In this document: positions 1 through 8,978 of the stretch, piece after piece
Layout of the letters: every line of letters begins with the position of its first letter
Position numbering within the stretch: the stretch's first letter is position 1
Assembly (NCBI GenBank): GCA_965223305.1
Contig: CBDCWT010000030.1
Coordinates: forward strand, 62,001 to 126,000
Length of the DNA: 64,000 bases
From: CBDCWT01 sp965223305
GTDB lineage: Bacteria; Planctomycetota; Planctomycetia; Pirellulales; Pirellulaceae
Reading direction: 5' to 3'
Made by a program: the position numbers and the translations under genes
Notes under the pieces: model-generated
The model's input: only the letters and a program-made list of their open reading frames with translations
What the model was told of the DNA's origin: nothing
Databases searched by the model: none

Positions 1-1321
1 CAGCTCGCCCTCGCGATGGGCTGTGCTCTCTGTGAGCTTGGCGGTTATCTGTTGTCTGCAGACTGGGTGCATGTCGCTGTTCTCACCCATCAATGGGGTC
101 CCAGCGCACCGATTACCACCCCAGTTCTTGGCGCCTGCCAAGAATGACTTAGTTGAGATTGACTATTCCCGTCTCCGCCAGCCTGCTCCGCTCGAAAGGC
201 TGGTGGATGCCGGCGACATCCTGGGTATTTACATCGAAGGGGTGATGGGCGACGAAGGTGAGCAGCCCCCCGTCAACTTGCCGCAACCCGGCTCGGACTT
301 GCCACCTTCGATCGGTTATCCCTATCTCGTGCGGGACGACGGCACATTGTCTTTGCCATTGATACCTCCCGTTCCCGTCAAAGGGCTGACGCTCCCGCAA
401 ATAGAAAAAGTCGTGCGGCGGGCTTACACCGAAGACAACCAGTTCTTGAACCCCGACCAAGCTCGGATCACGGTGACCTTGATGAAGCTGCGGACGTACC
501 GCGTCACGGTGATGCGGCAGGACGGCGGCTTTGTACGGCAACAAGTTGGCCGCAATGGCGGAATGGTCACCAGCGATCAGATCACCCGGGGATATACGCT
601 TGACCTGCCCGCCTACAAAAACGACATCATGACCGCGCTGGCCGAAACGGGTGGGCTTCCCGGAATGGACGCCAAGGCCGAGGTCAAGATCCTGCGGTCG
701 AGTCTGCTAGATCAGCGGAAACGCGATGAGTTTGTCAAGAAATGGTATCAGGCAGAAATCGGGGATCCTTGCCTCTGCCGGCCACCGCTGCCCGACGACC
801 CCGCGGTCTTGCGGATTCCACTACGTCTACCTCCCGGCGAAACGCCTTCGTTCAACCCAGAGGACATAATCCTGCAAGAGGGAGATATCGTGCTGATTGA
901 AGGACGGGAGAGGGAGGTCTTCTACACGGGCGGCCTGCTAGGCGGCGGCGAGTTCCCGCTGCCGCGGGACTATGACCTCGACGTGATCGGCGCGATGTCG
1001 ATTGTCGGCCAAGGTGTTGCCAATCCGAGCGCCGGTGGAAACGGAAACGTGAGCCGTGGAGTCGGAGGTGGTGGATTCGGGGTGAACAGCATCGGCGGCA
1101 TTCCTCCGGGGCAACTGTTTATTCTCCGCAAAACGCCGTGCAACGGCCAAGTCACCATTGCCGTTGATCTCAACCGAGCCATTAACAACCCAGCAGCTCG
1201 TCCACTCGTTCAAGCCGGCGACTACCTCGTCTTGATGTACAAGCCCGAAGAGGAACTGCTGAACTTCGGTCTCGGCACGTTCTTCACCTACGGCATCGCC
1301 GAGCTGATTCGGAGAAGGTAG
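1..1321 (+). CDS. Wza-like polysaccharide export lipoprotein, 5' end outside window
   Basis: This is an outer-membrane polysaccharide export protein of the Wza/Poly_export family, which forms the exit channel for exopolysaccharide. The reading frame is open to the left edge. The first start codon in view is a GTG at 23, but the frame upstream reads SSPRWA without a stop, so the true start may lie outside. A lipobox (LQTGC, Cys at about residue 16 from the GTG) follows a hydrophobic stretch and predicts a lipid anchor. The Poly_export domain lies at about 55-150 (DAGDILGIYIEG, then LVRDDGTLSLPLIPPV), followed by SLBB-like segments near 170-215 and 295-330. The C-terminus ends in GIAELIRRR. It is followed 80 bp later by another envelope gene on the same strand, and faces the large minus-strand polysaccharide locus that it presumably serves. 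Confidence 0.85.
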   Translation, partial: SSPSRWAVLSVSLAVICCLQTGCMSLFSPINGVPAHRLPPQFLAPAKNDLVEIDYSRLRQPAPLERLVDAGDILGIYIEGVMGDEGEQPPVNLPQPGSDLPPSIGYPYLVRDDGTLSLPLIPPVPVKGLTLPQIEKVVRRAYTEDNQFLNPDQARITVTLMKLRTYRVTVMRQDGGFVRQQVGRNGGMVTSDQITRGYTLDLPAYKNDIMTALAETGGLPGMDAKAEVKILRSSLLDQRKRDEFVKKWYQAEIGDPCLCRPPLPDDPAVLRIPLRLPPGETPSFNPEDIILQEGDIVLIEGREREVFYTGGLLGGGEFPLPRDYDLDVIGAMSIVGQGVANPSAGGNGNVSRGVGGGGFGVNSIGGIPPGQLFILRKTPCNGQVTIAVDLNRAINNPAARPLVQAGDYLVLMYKPEEELLNFGLGTFFTYGIAELIRRR

Positions 1322-1401
1322 CCGACGACGGGCCAGGGAAGGGTAGCGAGCGGATTGAGACTACGTAAACGACCAATCCTCAGTAGAACTAGAGCCAACC
1401 C

Positions 1402-4056
1402 ATGAAACGACATGCCAAGAGCCTGATGCTGACAGCCTGCCGCTGGGCGCTCCGCGTCGTGGTCGGCACGGCGCTGCTGGTTGGCCAAAGTGCCGCTGCG
1501 GATCGTCGGCCTACCGTTTCACTCGCCCGCCAGCCCCTTCATGCGAATCAACCGACGCTGGTGCTCGGCAGCGACAGCCGCGCCGACCAGCATTCGTCGC
1601 GGCGGCGTTGGTCGGGGGGCTCACGGCTGCGACGTATCCCAGCGTCCGCTCCCAGGGCGGGCTTCGTGGGCACTTCACACGTGTCCCCACTCTCTGGTTT
1701 CAAGCGGGAACAGGGGGAGCGCGTGCCGACTCCAGCCAGCGGGCAAACCTCAGCCAGATGGAGTCTGCGGGAGTCTCCCAGAAACGCCGTGCACGAAATG
1801 CCGGAAAGAGCACCACGATCGCTCAACATACCCGTCCACCGAAGCGCCCCGGTTGACCCTCCTACGAGGCCCGAGCCGGTGAATCGGCTGCGGGTTACCG
1901 ACCGTCCTGTGCCGATGCGGGAGGCGGTTCCCGACGGCAGTGCAAGGAATAACTCGCAGCCAGAGACGCCGCCGAATCCTATCCGCAAATCTCAACCGTC
2001 GGCGCCAGATTCCCTTTCGACTTTGCCACCACCCTTGGCGGAGCCAGCACCACAGTTGCAGAATTCAGACCCGCCACTGGCATTTCCAGAGGAAGCCCTA
2101 GTACAGCTTAGATCGGGGCCGGCCGACACCAGCGACGCACCGGTACCGCCGGCGCGCCCGCTGCCCGCCGAGTCGGTTGCCGAGCCAGCTGACGTGCCAG
2201 AGCCACTTGCGCAGCCGAACTTCGATCCCCTCCCGGAGGCGAGCCAGCCAAAAAGTCTCGAAGTCGATTCCGCTCACTCGGCTCCCCCGCTAGAGACTGC
2301 TCCGCCGCAAGAGACGGTGGAACCGGAAGCTGCTGCTGTTCCAGAGGACCACGAGCTCGCAAAGGCCCGGTGTTTACTCCGCCTGTTCGACTCATTAGGC
2401 CTCAAACCTGGCCAGCAGATATCGACCGTTCACCAAAGCCTGGCCGTTGAAGCGAGCCAGTGGTCCCCGCCCGCTCAACAGATCCAAAACCAGCAACTTC
2501 GCCAACGCGACTCGGCTTGGCAACCAAGCGGGTCTGAGGTCGCACTTGACGCCCCGAGCGACATCGACCGCTTGCCGATCGACGCCGCCAAGCAGGCCCC
2601 ACAACTCCTCACCGAACAGAACAGCGAAACCAACGGGCCCTCAGCTGAAAGCCAGACCGCCGAAGCGGACAAGCGCGAAACGCCGGCTCTCGACACGCCG
2701 TTTCCGACGACCATAGCGCCCGAATCGAGCGTGGTTTCCAAGTACAACCCAGCTGCGTTAGAGCCCGCCGACCTGACTGAAGAGCAGGCTGCTGGCGAGG
2801 AAACGCTCGACAACTACGCGCTTGACACCGCTCATCCGCAAGCAGTGCAACCCGCGCCTAGCACGTTGGTGCCCTCTTCGCTGGCAAACGACAACCAAGT
2901 CGGAGTGACCTATCGCGTTTTTGACAGGAAACAACTGCGGGCGGACGAGACGCCACGAGCCGAGATGGAGTCGCCGCACCGGCCGATGGCGGGGCCGGAC
3001 GGCCAGCTGGCCATCCAAGAGAAGGGCACGGCGCGTCCTGCGCAGTCTGCTGACACGGAGCCGGAAGATTCCGGCCGCGTCCTGCGGAACCGGCTCAAAT
3101 CCGCTATCGACGAGCTTGTCGGTGAATCAGCGGTGACGGCTGCGAAACAGACGCATTCCGCTCATCCTCGCCGCGGCGCGGATGACCGCTCACCACCTTC
3201 ACCCCAGTTGGTCAAGTCGTCGGGAACTCCTCACGGCCCCACGGTCGGCGTGCGCCCCGAACTCGACCCGAAACCGATTGGCAGCGAGCTGCCGACGAAA
3301 GAGCGGCCGGAGCCTTCGAGCCTGACGCCCAACCCAACTGCCATCCCAGACAAGGTTGTCCCCCACCAAGTGGTCAGGCGGGCACCAACCTACCACGTGG
3401 TCGGTGATCGGAACGACATCCCTTTGAGTCGCCCGGTTGAAACGCCAACCGCCGCGCCTTCGCGGGCCCAGATGCCAACAGGCGCCGGCCCCGTTGCGGG
3501 CCCGCTGCAGGCGCAGCCTCGTCTGCTGGCAAACCAGCCATCTAGACCGGTACCTCCACGCGGTCAGGCAGCAAGAGTCGCTGAGCCGACTACTACTTCC
3601 ATCGTCGGTGGCGCCTCTGCGGTTCGTCGAGCTGCCGAGGTCCGACTAGCCGCTCGGACCAGCTATCCGCTCCAAGCGCCGGGCCGTGTTGCCAAAGTCA
3701 CCGTCGCGGATCGCTCGGTCTGCGAAGTCATGCAGCACTCGCCTTACGAACTGGCGCTGATCGGCAAGCAGGAAGGCCAGACGGACGTCGCTGTCTGGCT
3801 GGTAGGAGAAGCCACAGCTCATATCTACCGCATCGTTGTAGGGAGAGGCGGGACACCGACAGGCGATCAAGGCAAACTGGAGCAGCTGCTGGCCGAGCTG
3901 TTTCCTGCGAGTCAAGTGCAGCTGACGCAACGAAGCGGTACCGTACATGTCGACGGAAATGCCAAAGATCGTCAGGAGGCGATTCAGATTCTGTCTGTTG
4001 TTCGGAGCGTAAAACTCGTTCCGGTGGTCGACAACCTGCAGCTAATGAGACGCTAG
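1402..4056 (+). CDS. Proline-rich exported protein with CpaC/RcpA-type N-terminal domain
   Basis: An 884-residue exported protein. An N-terminal signal peptide (about 1-33, ending near GQSAAA) is followed by roughly 700 residues of low-complexity, Pro/Ala/Glu/Ser-rich sequence with no recognisable fold. From about 739 to the end it resembles the pilus-formation N-terminal domain of CpaC/RcpA secretins (VAKVTVADRSVCEVM, then LALIGKQEGQTDVAVWL), followed by a BON/POTRA-like segment (LEQLLAELFP, GTVHVDGNAKDRQEA). The secretin barrel that normally follows is missing: the protein stops at LQLMRR. It lies between the Wza-like gene and a BBP7 barrel, so a periplasmic adaptor that spans a wide envelope and docks to the export channel is a reasonable guess. 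The function is not established. Confidence 0.75.
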   Translation: MKRHAKSLMLTACRWALRVVVGTALLVGQSAAADRRPTVSLARQPLHANQPTLVLGSDSRADQHSSRRRWSGGSRLRRIPASAPRAGFVGTSHVSPLSGFKREQGERVPTPASGQTSARWSLRESPRNAVHEMPERAPRSLNIPVHRSAPVDPPTRPEPVNRLRVTDRPVPMREAVPDGSARNNSQPETPPNPIRKSQPSAPDSLSTLPPPLAEPAPQLQNSDPPLAFPEEALVQLRSGPADTSDAPVPPARPLPAESVAEPADVPEPLAQPNFDPLPEASQPKSLEVDSAHSAPPLETAPPQETVEPEAAAVPEDHELAKARCLLRLFDSLGLKPGQQISTVHQSLAVEASQWSPPAQQIQNQQLRQRDSAWQPSGSEVALDAPSDIDRLPIDAAKQAPQLLTEQNSETNGPSAESQTAEADKRETPALDTPFPTTIAPESSVVSKYNPAALEPADLTEEQAAGEETLDNYALDTAHPQAVQPAPSTLVPSSLANDNQVGVTYRVFDRKQLRADETPRAEMESPHRPMAGPDGQLAIQEKGTARPAQSADTEPEDSGRVLRNRLKSAIDELVGESAVTAAKQTHSAHPRRGADDRSPPSPQLVKSSGTPHGPTVGVRPELDPKPIGSELPTKERPEPSSLTPNPTAIPDKVVPHQVVRRAPTYHVVGDRNDIPLSRPVETPTAAPSRAQMPTGAGPVAGPLQAQPRLLANQPSRPVPPRGQAARVAEPTTTSIVGGASAVRRAAEVRLAARTSYPLQAPGRVAKVTVADRSVCEVMQHSPYELALIGKQEGQTDVAVWLVGEATAHIYRIVVGRGGTPTGDQGKLEQLLAELFPASQVQLTQRSGTVHVDGNAKDRQEAIQILSVVRSVKLVPVVDNLQLMRR

Positions 4057-4142
4057 ACAGAAACATGCCAGCGACAAATGAGACAACTGCATCGAAATGC
4101 CACAGCGAATCCCCTGGGAGATCGCTCAAGTATCACCATTCA

Positions 4143-5246
4143 ATGCACAGAATCATGTCAAATCTCCGCCTGTTGTTTGTCCTTGCTCTAACTGCGATTT
4201 GCATTCCGGCGAGCGCTCAGAGTCCAACTCGTCCAGGTCTCGGGCAGTTCCCGGGAGGACTGCAGACACCACAGTTCAGCTCTCCCCGTAGTCTCTTTGA
4301 CCCTCAAGCAGGGGCCGCCATCTTTGATGACGGGGCGGGTTACGGCGGAGCGAACTCCGACTACCTGGATGTTATTGATTCCACGGCCTTGCCTGCGGAC
4401 TGTGGCTATGGGTGCCCCCCGGCTTGGACGTCAGAGATGGAGGCTTTTTATCTGAACCGCGAGGGCAATGATCGCTTCAGCTCCTCGTTGGCTTTTGTCC
4501 TCAGCGACTTCGACTATCAGCCCGGTGTGCGTGTGACGCTTCACCGACACTTCGATTGTCTAGACGGCTGGGACGTGACCTACACTGGCGGATTTGACTG
4601 GTTCGAGCAATCTTCTGCCGTCGGACCTGGTCTGAACTCGGTCTTCGGGGCCGACGGTGTCGACATCTCGACGTTCAACAATGCCGATCTACATCTGCAG
4701 TCGTCACGTTCTCGACTTAACAGCATCGAGCTCACCCGGAAGTGGTATGGCTGGGACGTCTTTGAGGTGGGGCTGGGTGTCCGATACCTGAATGTTGAAG
4801 AGGACTACTTGTTTAGCTCGATTCGTGGCGGCAACCTCGGTTCGCTGAACGTCGAGACGAATAACAACATGGGTGGTGTCCAGTTGTCGTTGGCAATGAA
4901 GATCCCCATTGGGAATTGGACTTCCATGACCCGTTTCAAAGGCGGCCTATTTGGCAACGCCATGGACGGGCGCACTGGGTTGGTGAACGCGGGATCGGTT
5001 GAGATCAACAATGCCGCCGACAACCTGCGATTCGCCTCCATCATCGAGTTCGGGTACTACCTGCGGCACCGTCTGTCGGAGCGAGTTTCGCTGCAGGCCG
5101 GGTACGAGGTCTGGTGGCTATATGGGTTAGCGATCGCCAACGAGCAAGTTCCAGCGATACTCACCCCGCTCACCGGCGCACGACTCGACGGAAACGGCGA
5201 CACTTGGTACCACGGCGGCACCGTCGGCGTGGAGATCATCTTCTGA
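4143..5246 (+). CDS. BBP7-family outer-membrane beta-barrel protein
   Basis: A planctomycete BBP7-type protein of about 367 residues. The frame is open from 4065, but ATG 4143 (or 4155) directly precedes a clear signal peptide (LRLLFVLALTAICIPASAQS), so the longer start was not used. The mature part starts with a Gly/Pro-rich stretch, then alternating hydrophobic/polar strands (MEAFYLNREGNDRFSSSL, WDVTYTGGFDWFEQSS, VFEVGLGVRYLNVEEDY), and ends GGTVGVEIIF with a terminal Phe, as expected for an outer-membrane barrel. No catalytic motif is seen. It is the last plus-strand gene before the convergent minus-strand locus. A similar protein is encoded at 50742-52256. Confidence 0.8.
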   Translation: MHRIMSNLRLLFVLALTAICIPASAQSPTRPGLGQFPGGLQTPQFSSPRSLFDPQAGAAIFDDGAGYGGANSDYLDVIDSTALPADCGYGCPPAWTSEMEAFYLNREGNDRFSSSLAFVLSDFDYQPGVRVTLHRHFDCLDGWDVTYTGGFDWFEQSSAVGPGLNSVFGADGVDISTFNNADLHLQSSRSRLNSIELTRKWYGWDVFEVGLGVRYLNVEEDYLFSSIRGGNLGSLNVETNNNMGGVQLSLAMKIPIGNWTSMTRFKGGLFGNAMDGRTGLVNAGSVEINNAADNLRFASIIEFGYYLRHRLSERVSLQAGYEVWWLYGLAIANEQVPAILTPLTGARLDGNGDTWYHGGTVGVEIIF

Positions 5247-5344
5247 TCGCCTGTGCAAAACGCCACCTGCCGACCTTCAACTCGCCTCGCTCGGCACAGA
5301 GTTCGTTCAGCCACCTCGGTCGCTGATTGAGAAAAGCACAACTT

Positions 5345-5383
5345 CAAAAAACGCTGGCGAGGGCGTCCCGCTCTGCGCCAGCG
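5345..5383 (-). terminator. Intrinsic terminator for the minus-strand polysaccharide locus
   Basis: Read on the minus strand, an 8-bp perfect stem CGCTGGCG / CGCCAGCG (5376-5383 and 5352-5359) with a 16-nt loop is followed directly by six T residues (complement of 5345-5350). It sits 17 bp after the PEP-CTERM stop codon, so it probably marks the end of the operon. On the plus strand the same hairpin lacks a T-run, but it could still slow transcription coming from the BBP7 gene. Confidence 0.75.
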
Positions 5384-5399
5384 CTACTGGTCAGGCTGC

Positions 5400-6083
5400 C
5401 TAGCTCGCTCTGCCGCGGTGACGCTTCCCAAGGCGTCTAGCCGTTTTGGCCACGACAAATCCCACACCGAGTGATCCTATCAACGCCAGCATTCCCGGCT
5501 CGGGCACGGCCGACGTCGTGCCGCTCACCATGATTGCACGGTTGGGTGCGGTGGAGTAGTTCTCCAAATCAAAAGTGCCACTCGAGCGACCTGCACTGTA
5601 ACCGAATAGCCGGAATGTCGCCGACAGGACCCCACCGAAGCGGCTGAGGTCGATCCCCAGCTGGCTTTCACCCGACGTGTCTACGTCTGCGTCCGCAAAG
5701 ATCTGCTCGAACGGTCCGCCGTTTACCGCGAGTTGAATCTCTAGCTGAGCCGGGCCACTCGATGAGCGGTCGTAACGTACGTCCAGCGCAGCCAGATCGA
5801 CGAAATCCGATCCGTTCCATCCCCATTCGAGATAGTCTTCCGGATCGATTGTGCCTTCGGTCGTCCAGCCGCGCGTGTTGAACGTCGCGCCCGACGCGGC
5901 GGACAAGCCGGGTCCTCGCCGCAGCGCCAGCGGCTGGACGTGTGGCGCCGCTTCGCTGGTGGATACATCTCCCACCTCCGGATTGAGCGTCTCGTAGGCG
6001 ACAATGACCTCGGCCTCAGCACGAGCCATCCACAGCGCGCACAACGATACCCCAAGAAATACACAACGAGCTGCCCCATACAT
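5400..6083 (-). CDS. PEP-CTERM sorting-domain protein
   Basis: A 227-residue secreted protein. It has a signal peptide (CVFLGVSLCALWMARAEA), a beta-rich central domain of unknown fold, and a C-terminal PEP-CTERM signal: VPEPG at about 193-197, a hydrophobic segment (MLALIGSLGVGFVVA) and a basic end (ARRLGKRHRGRAS). In known systems an exosortase (EpsH/XrtA) recognises this tail, and such genes are often found near exopolysaccharide loci. No exosortase is visible in this window. The gene is last in the minus-strand locus and is followed by an intrinsic terminator. A pair of 13-bp direct repeats lies just upstream, so it may have its own regulation. Confidence 0.85.
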   Translation of the reverse strand: MYGAARCVFLGVSLCALWMARAEAEVIVAYETLNPEVGDVSTSEAAPHVQPLALRRGPGLSAASGATFNTRGWTTEGTIDPEDYLEWGWNGSDFVDLAALDVRYDRSSSGPAQLEIQLAVNGGPFEQIFADADVDTSGESQLGIDLSRFGGVLSATFRLFGYSAGRSSGTFDLENYSTAPNRAIMVSGTTSAVPEPGMLALIGSLGVGFVVAKTARRLGKRHRGRAS

Positions 6084-6122
6084 AGAATCTGCCCCTCTAC
6101 ATCAAGTGAAGAATCTGCCCCT
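6084..6122 (-). promoter_or_regulatory. Two 13-bp direct repeats upstream of the PEP-CTERM gene
   Basis: On the minus strand the sequence AGGGGCAGATTCT occurs twice, perfectly, at 6110-6122 and 6084-6096, 26 bp apart start to start. The second copy abuts the ATG at 6083, so its AGAGGGG part could also act as a ribosome binding site. The spacing is close to 2.5 helical turns. The repeats may be a regulator site or a small duplication; no known operator was recognised. Confidence 0.4.
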
Positions 6123-6185
6123 TCGGCGGTTGCGATCGACTTCTGCGTGCCGCAGGTCTGCCACCATGCCGGCCACCACGTCGGT

Positions 6186-6941
6186 TCAGCTCAACCGCTC
6201 AACTGGTATCATTCTACGCGCGCGTTGCGCACGGTGAAGGGAAAAAATTGCGAGGAGCCGAGGCAATAGAATCAGCAGGGCAACCGTGAACAGCGCGACA
6301 TCGATCCAGCGCGATCTGTAGTAAAAGACATACGCCGCAAGCTTCAAGTACTCGGAGGAGACCGCTTGAAACCCCTTCGGATTTCGCCACCACTGGTTGA
6401 TGTGCCCTGGATTGGGTGCCGAGAAGACCTTGATACGATCGGCGAGTTCTGGCAAGCGGTGGTCCAGTGTCCAACGGGTTCGACGCGTGTGATAGGCATT
6501 GGTGACAATGCCGGCGGTCCCTTCCCGTTGGCGCGTCAAGTGCGCTGCCAGCTGTCGAGTATCGTGGATCGTCGACGAGCTTCGACCTTCAAGCACTCGA
6601 ATGCGCTCCGCCGGAACTCCCCTTGCGGTGTAGATCCGCTGCGTGAGCACGTGCTCGGGAACGCCGATGGCGTCGATCAGGTCGGTGGTGGGTGCCGTGC
6701 TGACGATCAACACTTCGTCGGCCAGACCAACGTTTACTAGCGCCGCAGCAACAAACGGACGGCGTTCGCTGTCACCAGGTAGCGCCATCACCACATCGAC
6801 GTGCTGAAACGGCTGGCCAACGTCGAGCCAACTGGCAAGTCGAGGAAGCCAGCTGGCGTGCATCCAGACAGCGACGATCGCCACCAACACCGTGGCGATG
6901 CTGCAGAAAGCTAGGAACCTCAATGCTGGTCGTCTGGCCAC
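6186..6941 (-). CDS. DUF218 (YdcF/SanA-like) membrane protein, copy 2
   Basis: A DUF218/YdcF-SanA-family protein of about 251 residues. The frame is open from 6995, but a GTG at 6941 overlaps the upstream gene's TAG stop by one base and has GGAG eight bases before it. This start gives VARRPALRF followed at once by a transmembrane segment (LAFCSIATVLVAIVAVWM), so it is preferred. The DUF218 domain runs from about DVVMALPGDSERRP to IVTNAYHTRRTRW, and a second hydrophobic segment lies near the C-terminus (IDVALFTVALLILLPRLLAIF). DUF218 proteins are envelope proteins of poorly known function often found near exopolysaccharide and cell-wall genes. The next gene upstream belongs to the same family, but the two are divergent in sequence. 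Confidence 0.75.
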   Translation of the reverse strand: MARRPALRFLAFCSIATVLVAIVAVWMHASWLPRLASWLDVGQPFQHVDVVMALPGDSERRPFVAAALVNVGLADEVLIVSTAPTTDLIDAIGVPEHVLTQRIYTARGVPAERIRVLEGRSSSTIHDTRQLAAHLTRQREGTAGIVTNAYHTRRTRWTLDHRLPELADRIKVFSAPNPGHINQWWRNPKGFQAVSSEYLKLAAYVFYYRSRWIDVALFTVALLILLPRLLAIFSLHRAQRARRMIPVERLS

Positions 6942-7630
6942 TATCCCGTCTCCATTTGTAGGCGGAGGCGACGTTCGAATTGAACAGGGTTCCACGTTTC
7001 AACGACTGGCGCAGGCCGCCCGACAAAGTAGGTGTGAGCCAGCCAAGCGTAATTGTTAAAGACCATCTTCAACTCTCTCCGCTCTCGCCACCACCTGGCA
7101 GCGTTGAACTGTCTGTGCTTGAGTCCGACCACCTGCACCCGATCTACAACTTCAGCAGGGATCGTGCGCTGCAGGACGATCTCCGTGGTCCGCCCATAGA
7201 GCTGATCCACGAGAACCATCAGAGATTCGTTGGGATGTTCTGCCAACCACGTCGCCAGCTGGTCACCGACCTCCCACAGGTTCTGGGCCCCCCCAGGGAG
7301 TAGGGTCACTCTGTCCGAAGGCACGCCACGGTCCACTAGCTGCTGTACGGCAATCTCAGTCGCTGCCGGGGCGATGCCGTACTCGACAACCCATCGCTGC
7401 GGTCCCGGATTCAGGAGGATCGTGCCGACAGCACCTTCCTTGACGAGCTGTGCGGCGCGGGTGTAGCGGCGGTCACCGCCAAGGATGACCAACGTACTGC
7501 CCGATGCGCTCCCGCCGCTGGCGAACAGGGGACGGAGCGCCAAACGGAAGAGGAAGGGATGGAAGATGATCACCATCGACACCAAGACGACGATGCTCGC
7601 TAGTTTGATTTTGATGCCGACAGGTTTCAC
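6941..7630 (-). CDS. DUF218 (YdcF/SanA-like) membrane protein, copy 1
   Basis: A 229-residue protein with one N-terminal membrane anchor (LASIVVLVSMVIIFHPFLF) followed by a DUF218-type domain: TLVILGGDRRYTRAAQLVKEG, then ATEIAVQQLVDRGVPSDRV, then LMVLVDQLYGRTTEIVLQR. Its last base is shared with the GTG start of the following DUF218 gene, so translational coupling is likely. The precise biochemical role is unknown. The position at the distal end of a sugar-polymer locus fits an envelope or polysaccharide function. Confidence 0.75.
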   Translation of the reverse strand: MKPVGIKIKLASIVVLVSMVIIFHPFLFRLALRPLFASGGSASGSTLVILGGDRRYTRAAQLVKEGAVGTILLNPGPQRWVVEYGIAPAATEIAVQQLVDRGVPSDRVTLLPGGAQNLWEVGDQLATWLAEHPNESLMVLVDQLYGRTTEIVLQRTIPAEVVDRVQVVGLKHRQFNAARWWRERRELKMVFNNYAWLAHTYFVGRPAPVVETWNPVQFERRLRLQMETG

Positions 7631-7670
7631 GGTAAAGTCTCGCGGTGATTGTCAAGCAGACGGTCGCGGT

Positions 7671-8821
7671 TCAGGTCAACTTGCCATATTCGGCGGTGAT
7701 CCGCCGAGCGATGCAGGCCCAGCTGTAGCGGTCCGCGACCCAGTCGCGGGCGGTACGGGCAAACTCGGCCGCGGGCGGGCGCTGTAGGATCGACTGCAGC
7801 TGCTCCTTCCAGGCCTCTGCATTCAGCTCGGCAACGAATGCCATTCCTTGCTCTGCTAGCTCGCTGACCAAGTCGACGTTTGCAGATCCGAGGACAGGTG
7901 TACCAGCGGCCAGGGACTCGAGAATGGTGTTGCCAAAGTTCTCGTGTTCACTAGCCAGCGCAAACAGAGACGCGCCGGCTAGCAGCATGGCTTTCGTCTG
8001 CCCCGTCACGAGGCCGACACGAATTACCCGACGTCGCTGAGCCTGCTCTCCCAGATAGCGGTGCTCGAGACCCTCCCAAAGTCCTTGCTCGTCCGGCCCT
8101 GCGACAATCAGCTTGTAGTGATCTGGCGCAGCTTCGAGAAAGGCTTGCAGCAAGAGATCGATGCGTTTCTTTGAGTGGAGCCGACCCTAGAAACAGAACA
8201 TAGTTGTGGTCTTGGCACTCCGGCCACTGCTGCACGACTGCGCGCAGCGCTGTTGCTCGGTCCAGAGCATACTGTTGGGGATCGATGCCGTTGGGGACCA
8301 CGAAGCCGTCGACTCGCTCGAACGGCCAGCTGTCACGCCGCTCGTTTTCTGACGTGTAGTGCCACGCCCTGCAAACCGATCGATACATCGGTCCGTACTT
8401 GCGCAGAAACCAAGCCTTGGCACGTGCTGACCGCTTCTCGAGTCCGTATCGATGAAGCACGCCGCAAGGGCGAATAATCAGCGGCCTGTCGATGCGGACA
8501 GCACTTTTGACTGCGGAATAGCAGGGGTACCGAAAGATCGAATGGACATGCATCACATCGGCAGCACGCAATCGACTACGGACCGCAGCCGCAAAGCGCG
8601 GCGTATAGGCAAGCCGATCGGGTCCCCAAACCCGTGCCCGGTGATACCCGACCGTAGCGGGTATTTCAATCGGCCGCTCACCGGTGACGTGCGCCTTGGT
8701 TGGTCGTTAGGACCGCTACAGAGTGCCCCTGCTGCTGTTGGTGATCGGCCAGCGCAGCGACAACCGCAGCCGGGCCGCCCCGGTCCCAAGTCATCGCTGG
8801 GATGACATGCAGGATCTTCAT
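7671..8821 (-). pseudogene. Family 4 glycosyltransferase broken by two +1 frameshifts
   Basis: A GT-B glycosyltransferase of the group 1 / GT4 type, readable only by joining three frames. The first frame begins at ATG 8821 with MKILHVIPAMTWDRGGPAA, a typical start for the family, and reaches a stop shortly after LTTNQGA. The second continues as TGERPIEIPATVGYHRARVW through DVMHVHSIFRYP to NYVLFLG. The third resumes with GRLHSKKRIDLLLQAF and ends ITAEYGKLT. The joins are near 8690-8700 and at the GGG run 8185-8187. Each needs removal of one base. The E-x7-E region (ASEHENFGNTILESLAAGTP) is intact. It is either a real pseudogene or an intact gene damaged by sequencing error; see findings. Confidence 0.8.
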
Positions 8822-8978
8822 CAGATGGTGCCTAGCCCCGAAGGGACGCCGTAGCAACGGTTTCTGTCGGAACTCCCCCGTCGTCCCGCCAAACTTGACG
8901 GCGGCAGCGGCGCAGCGCGGGAGGTATCGCCTCTCTAGAGCTTAGCACAGTCTGCTCGCCCCAACGCCTTGCACGCTG

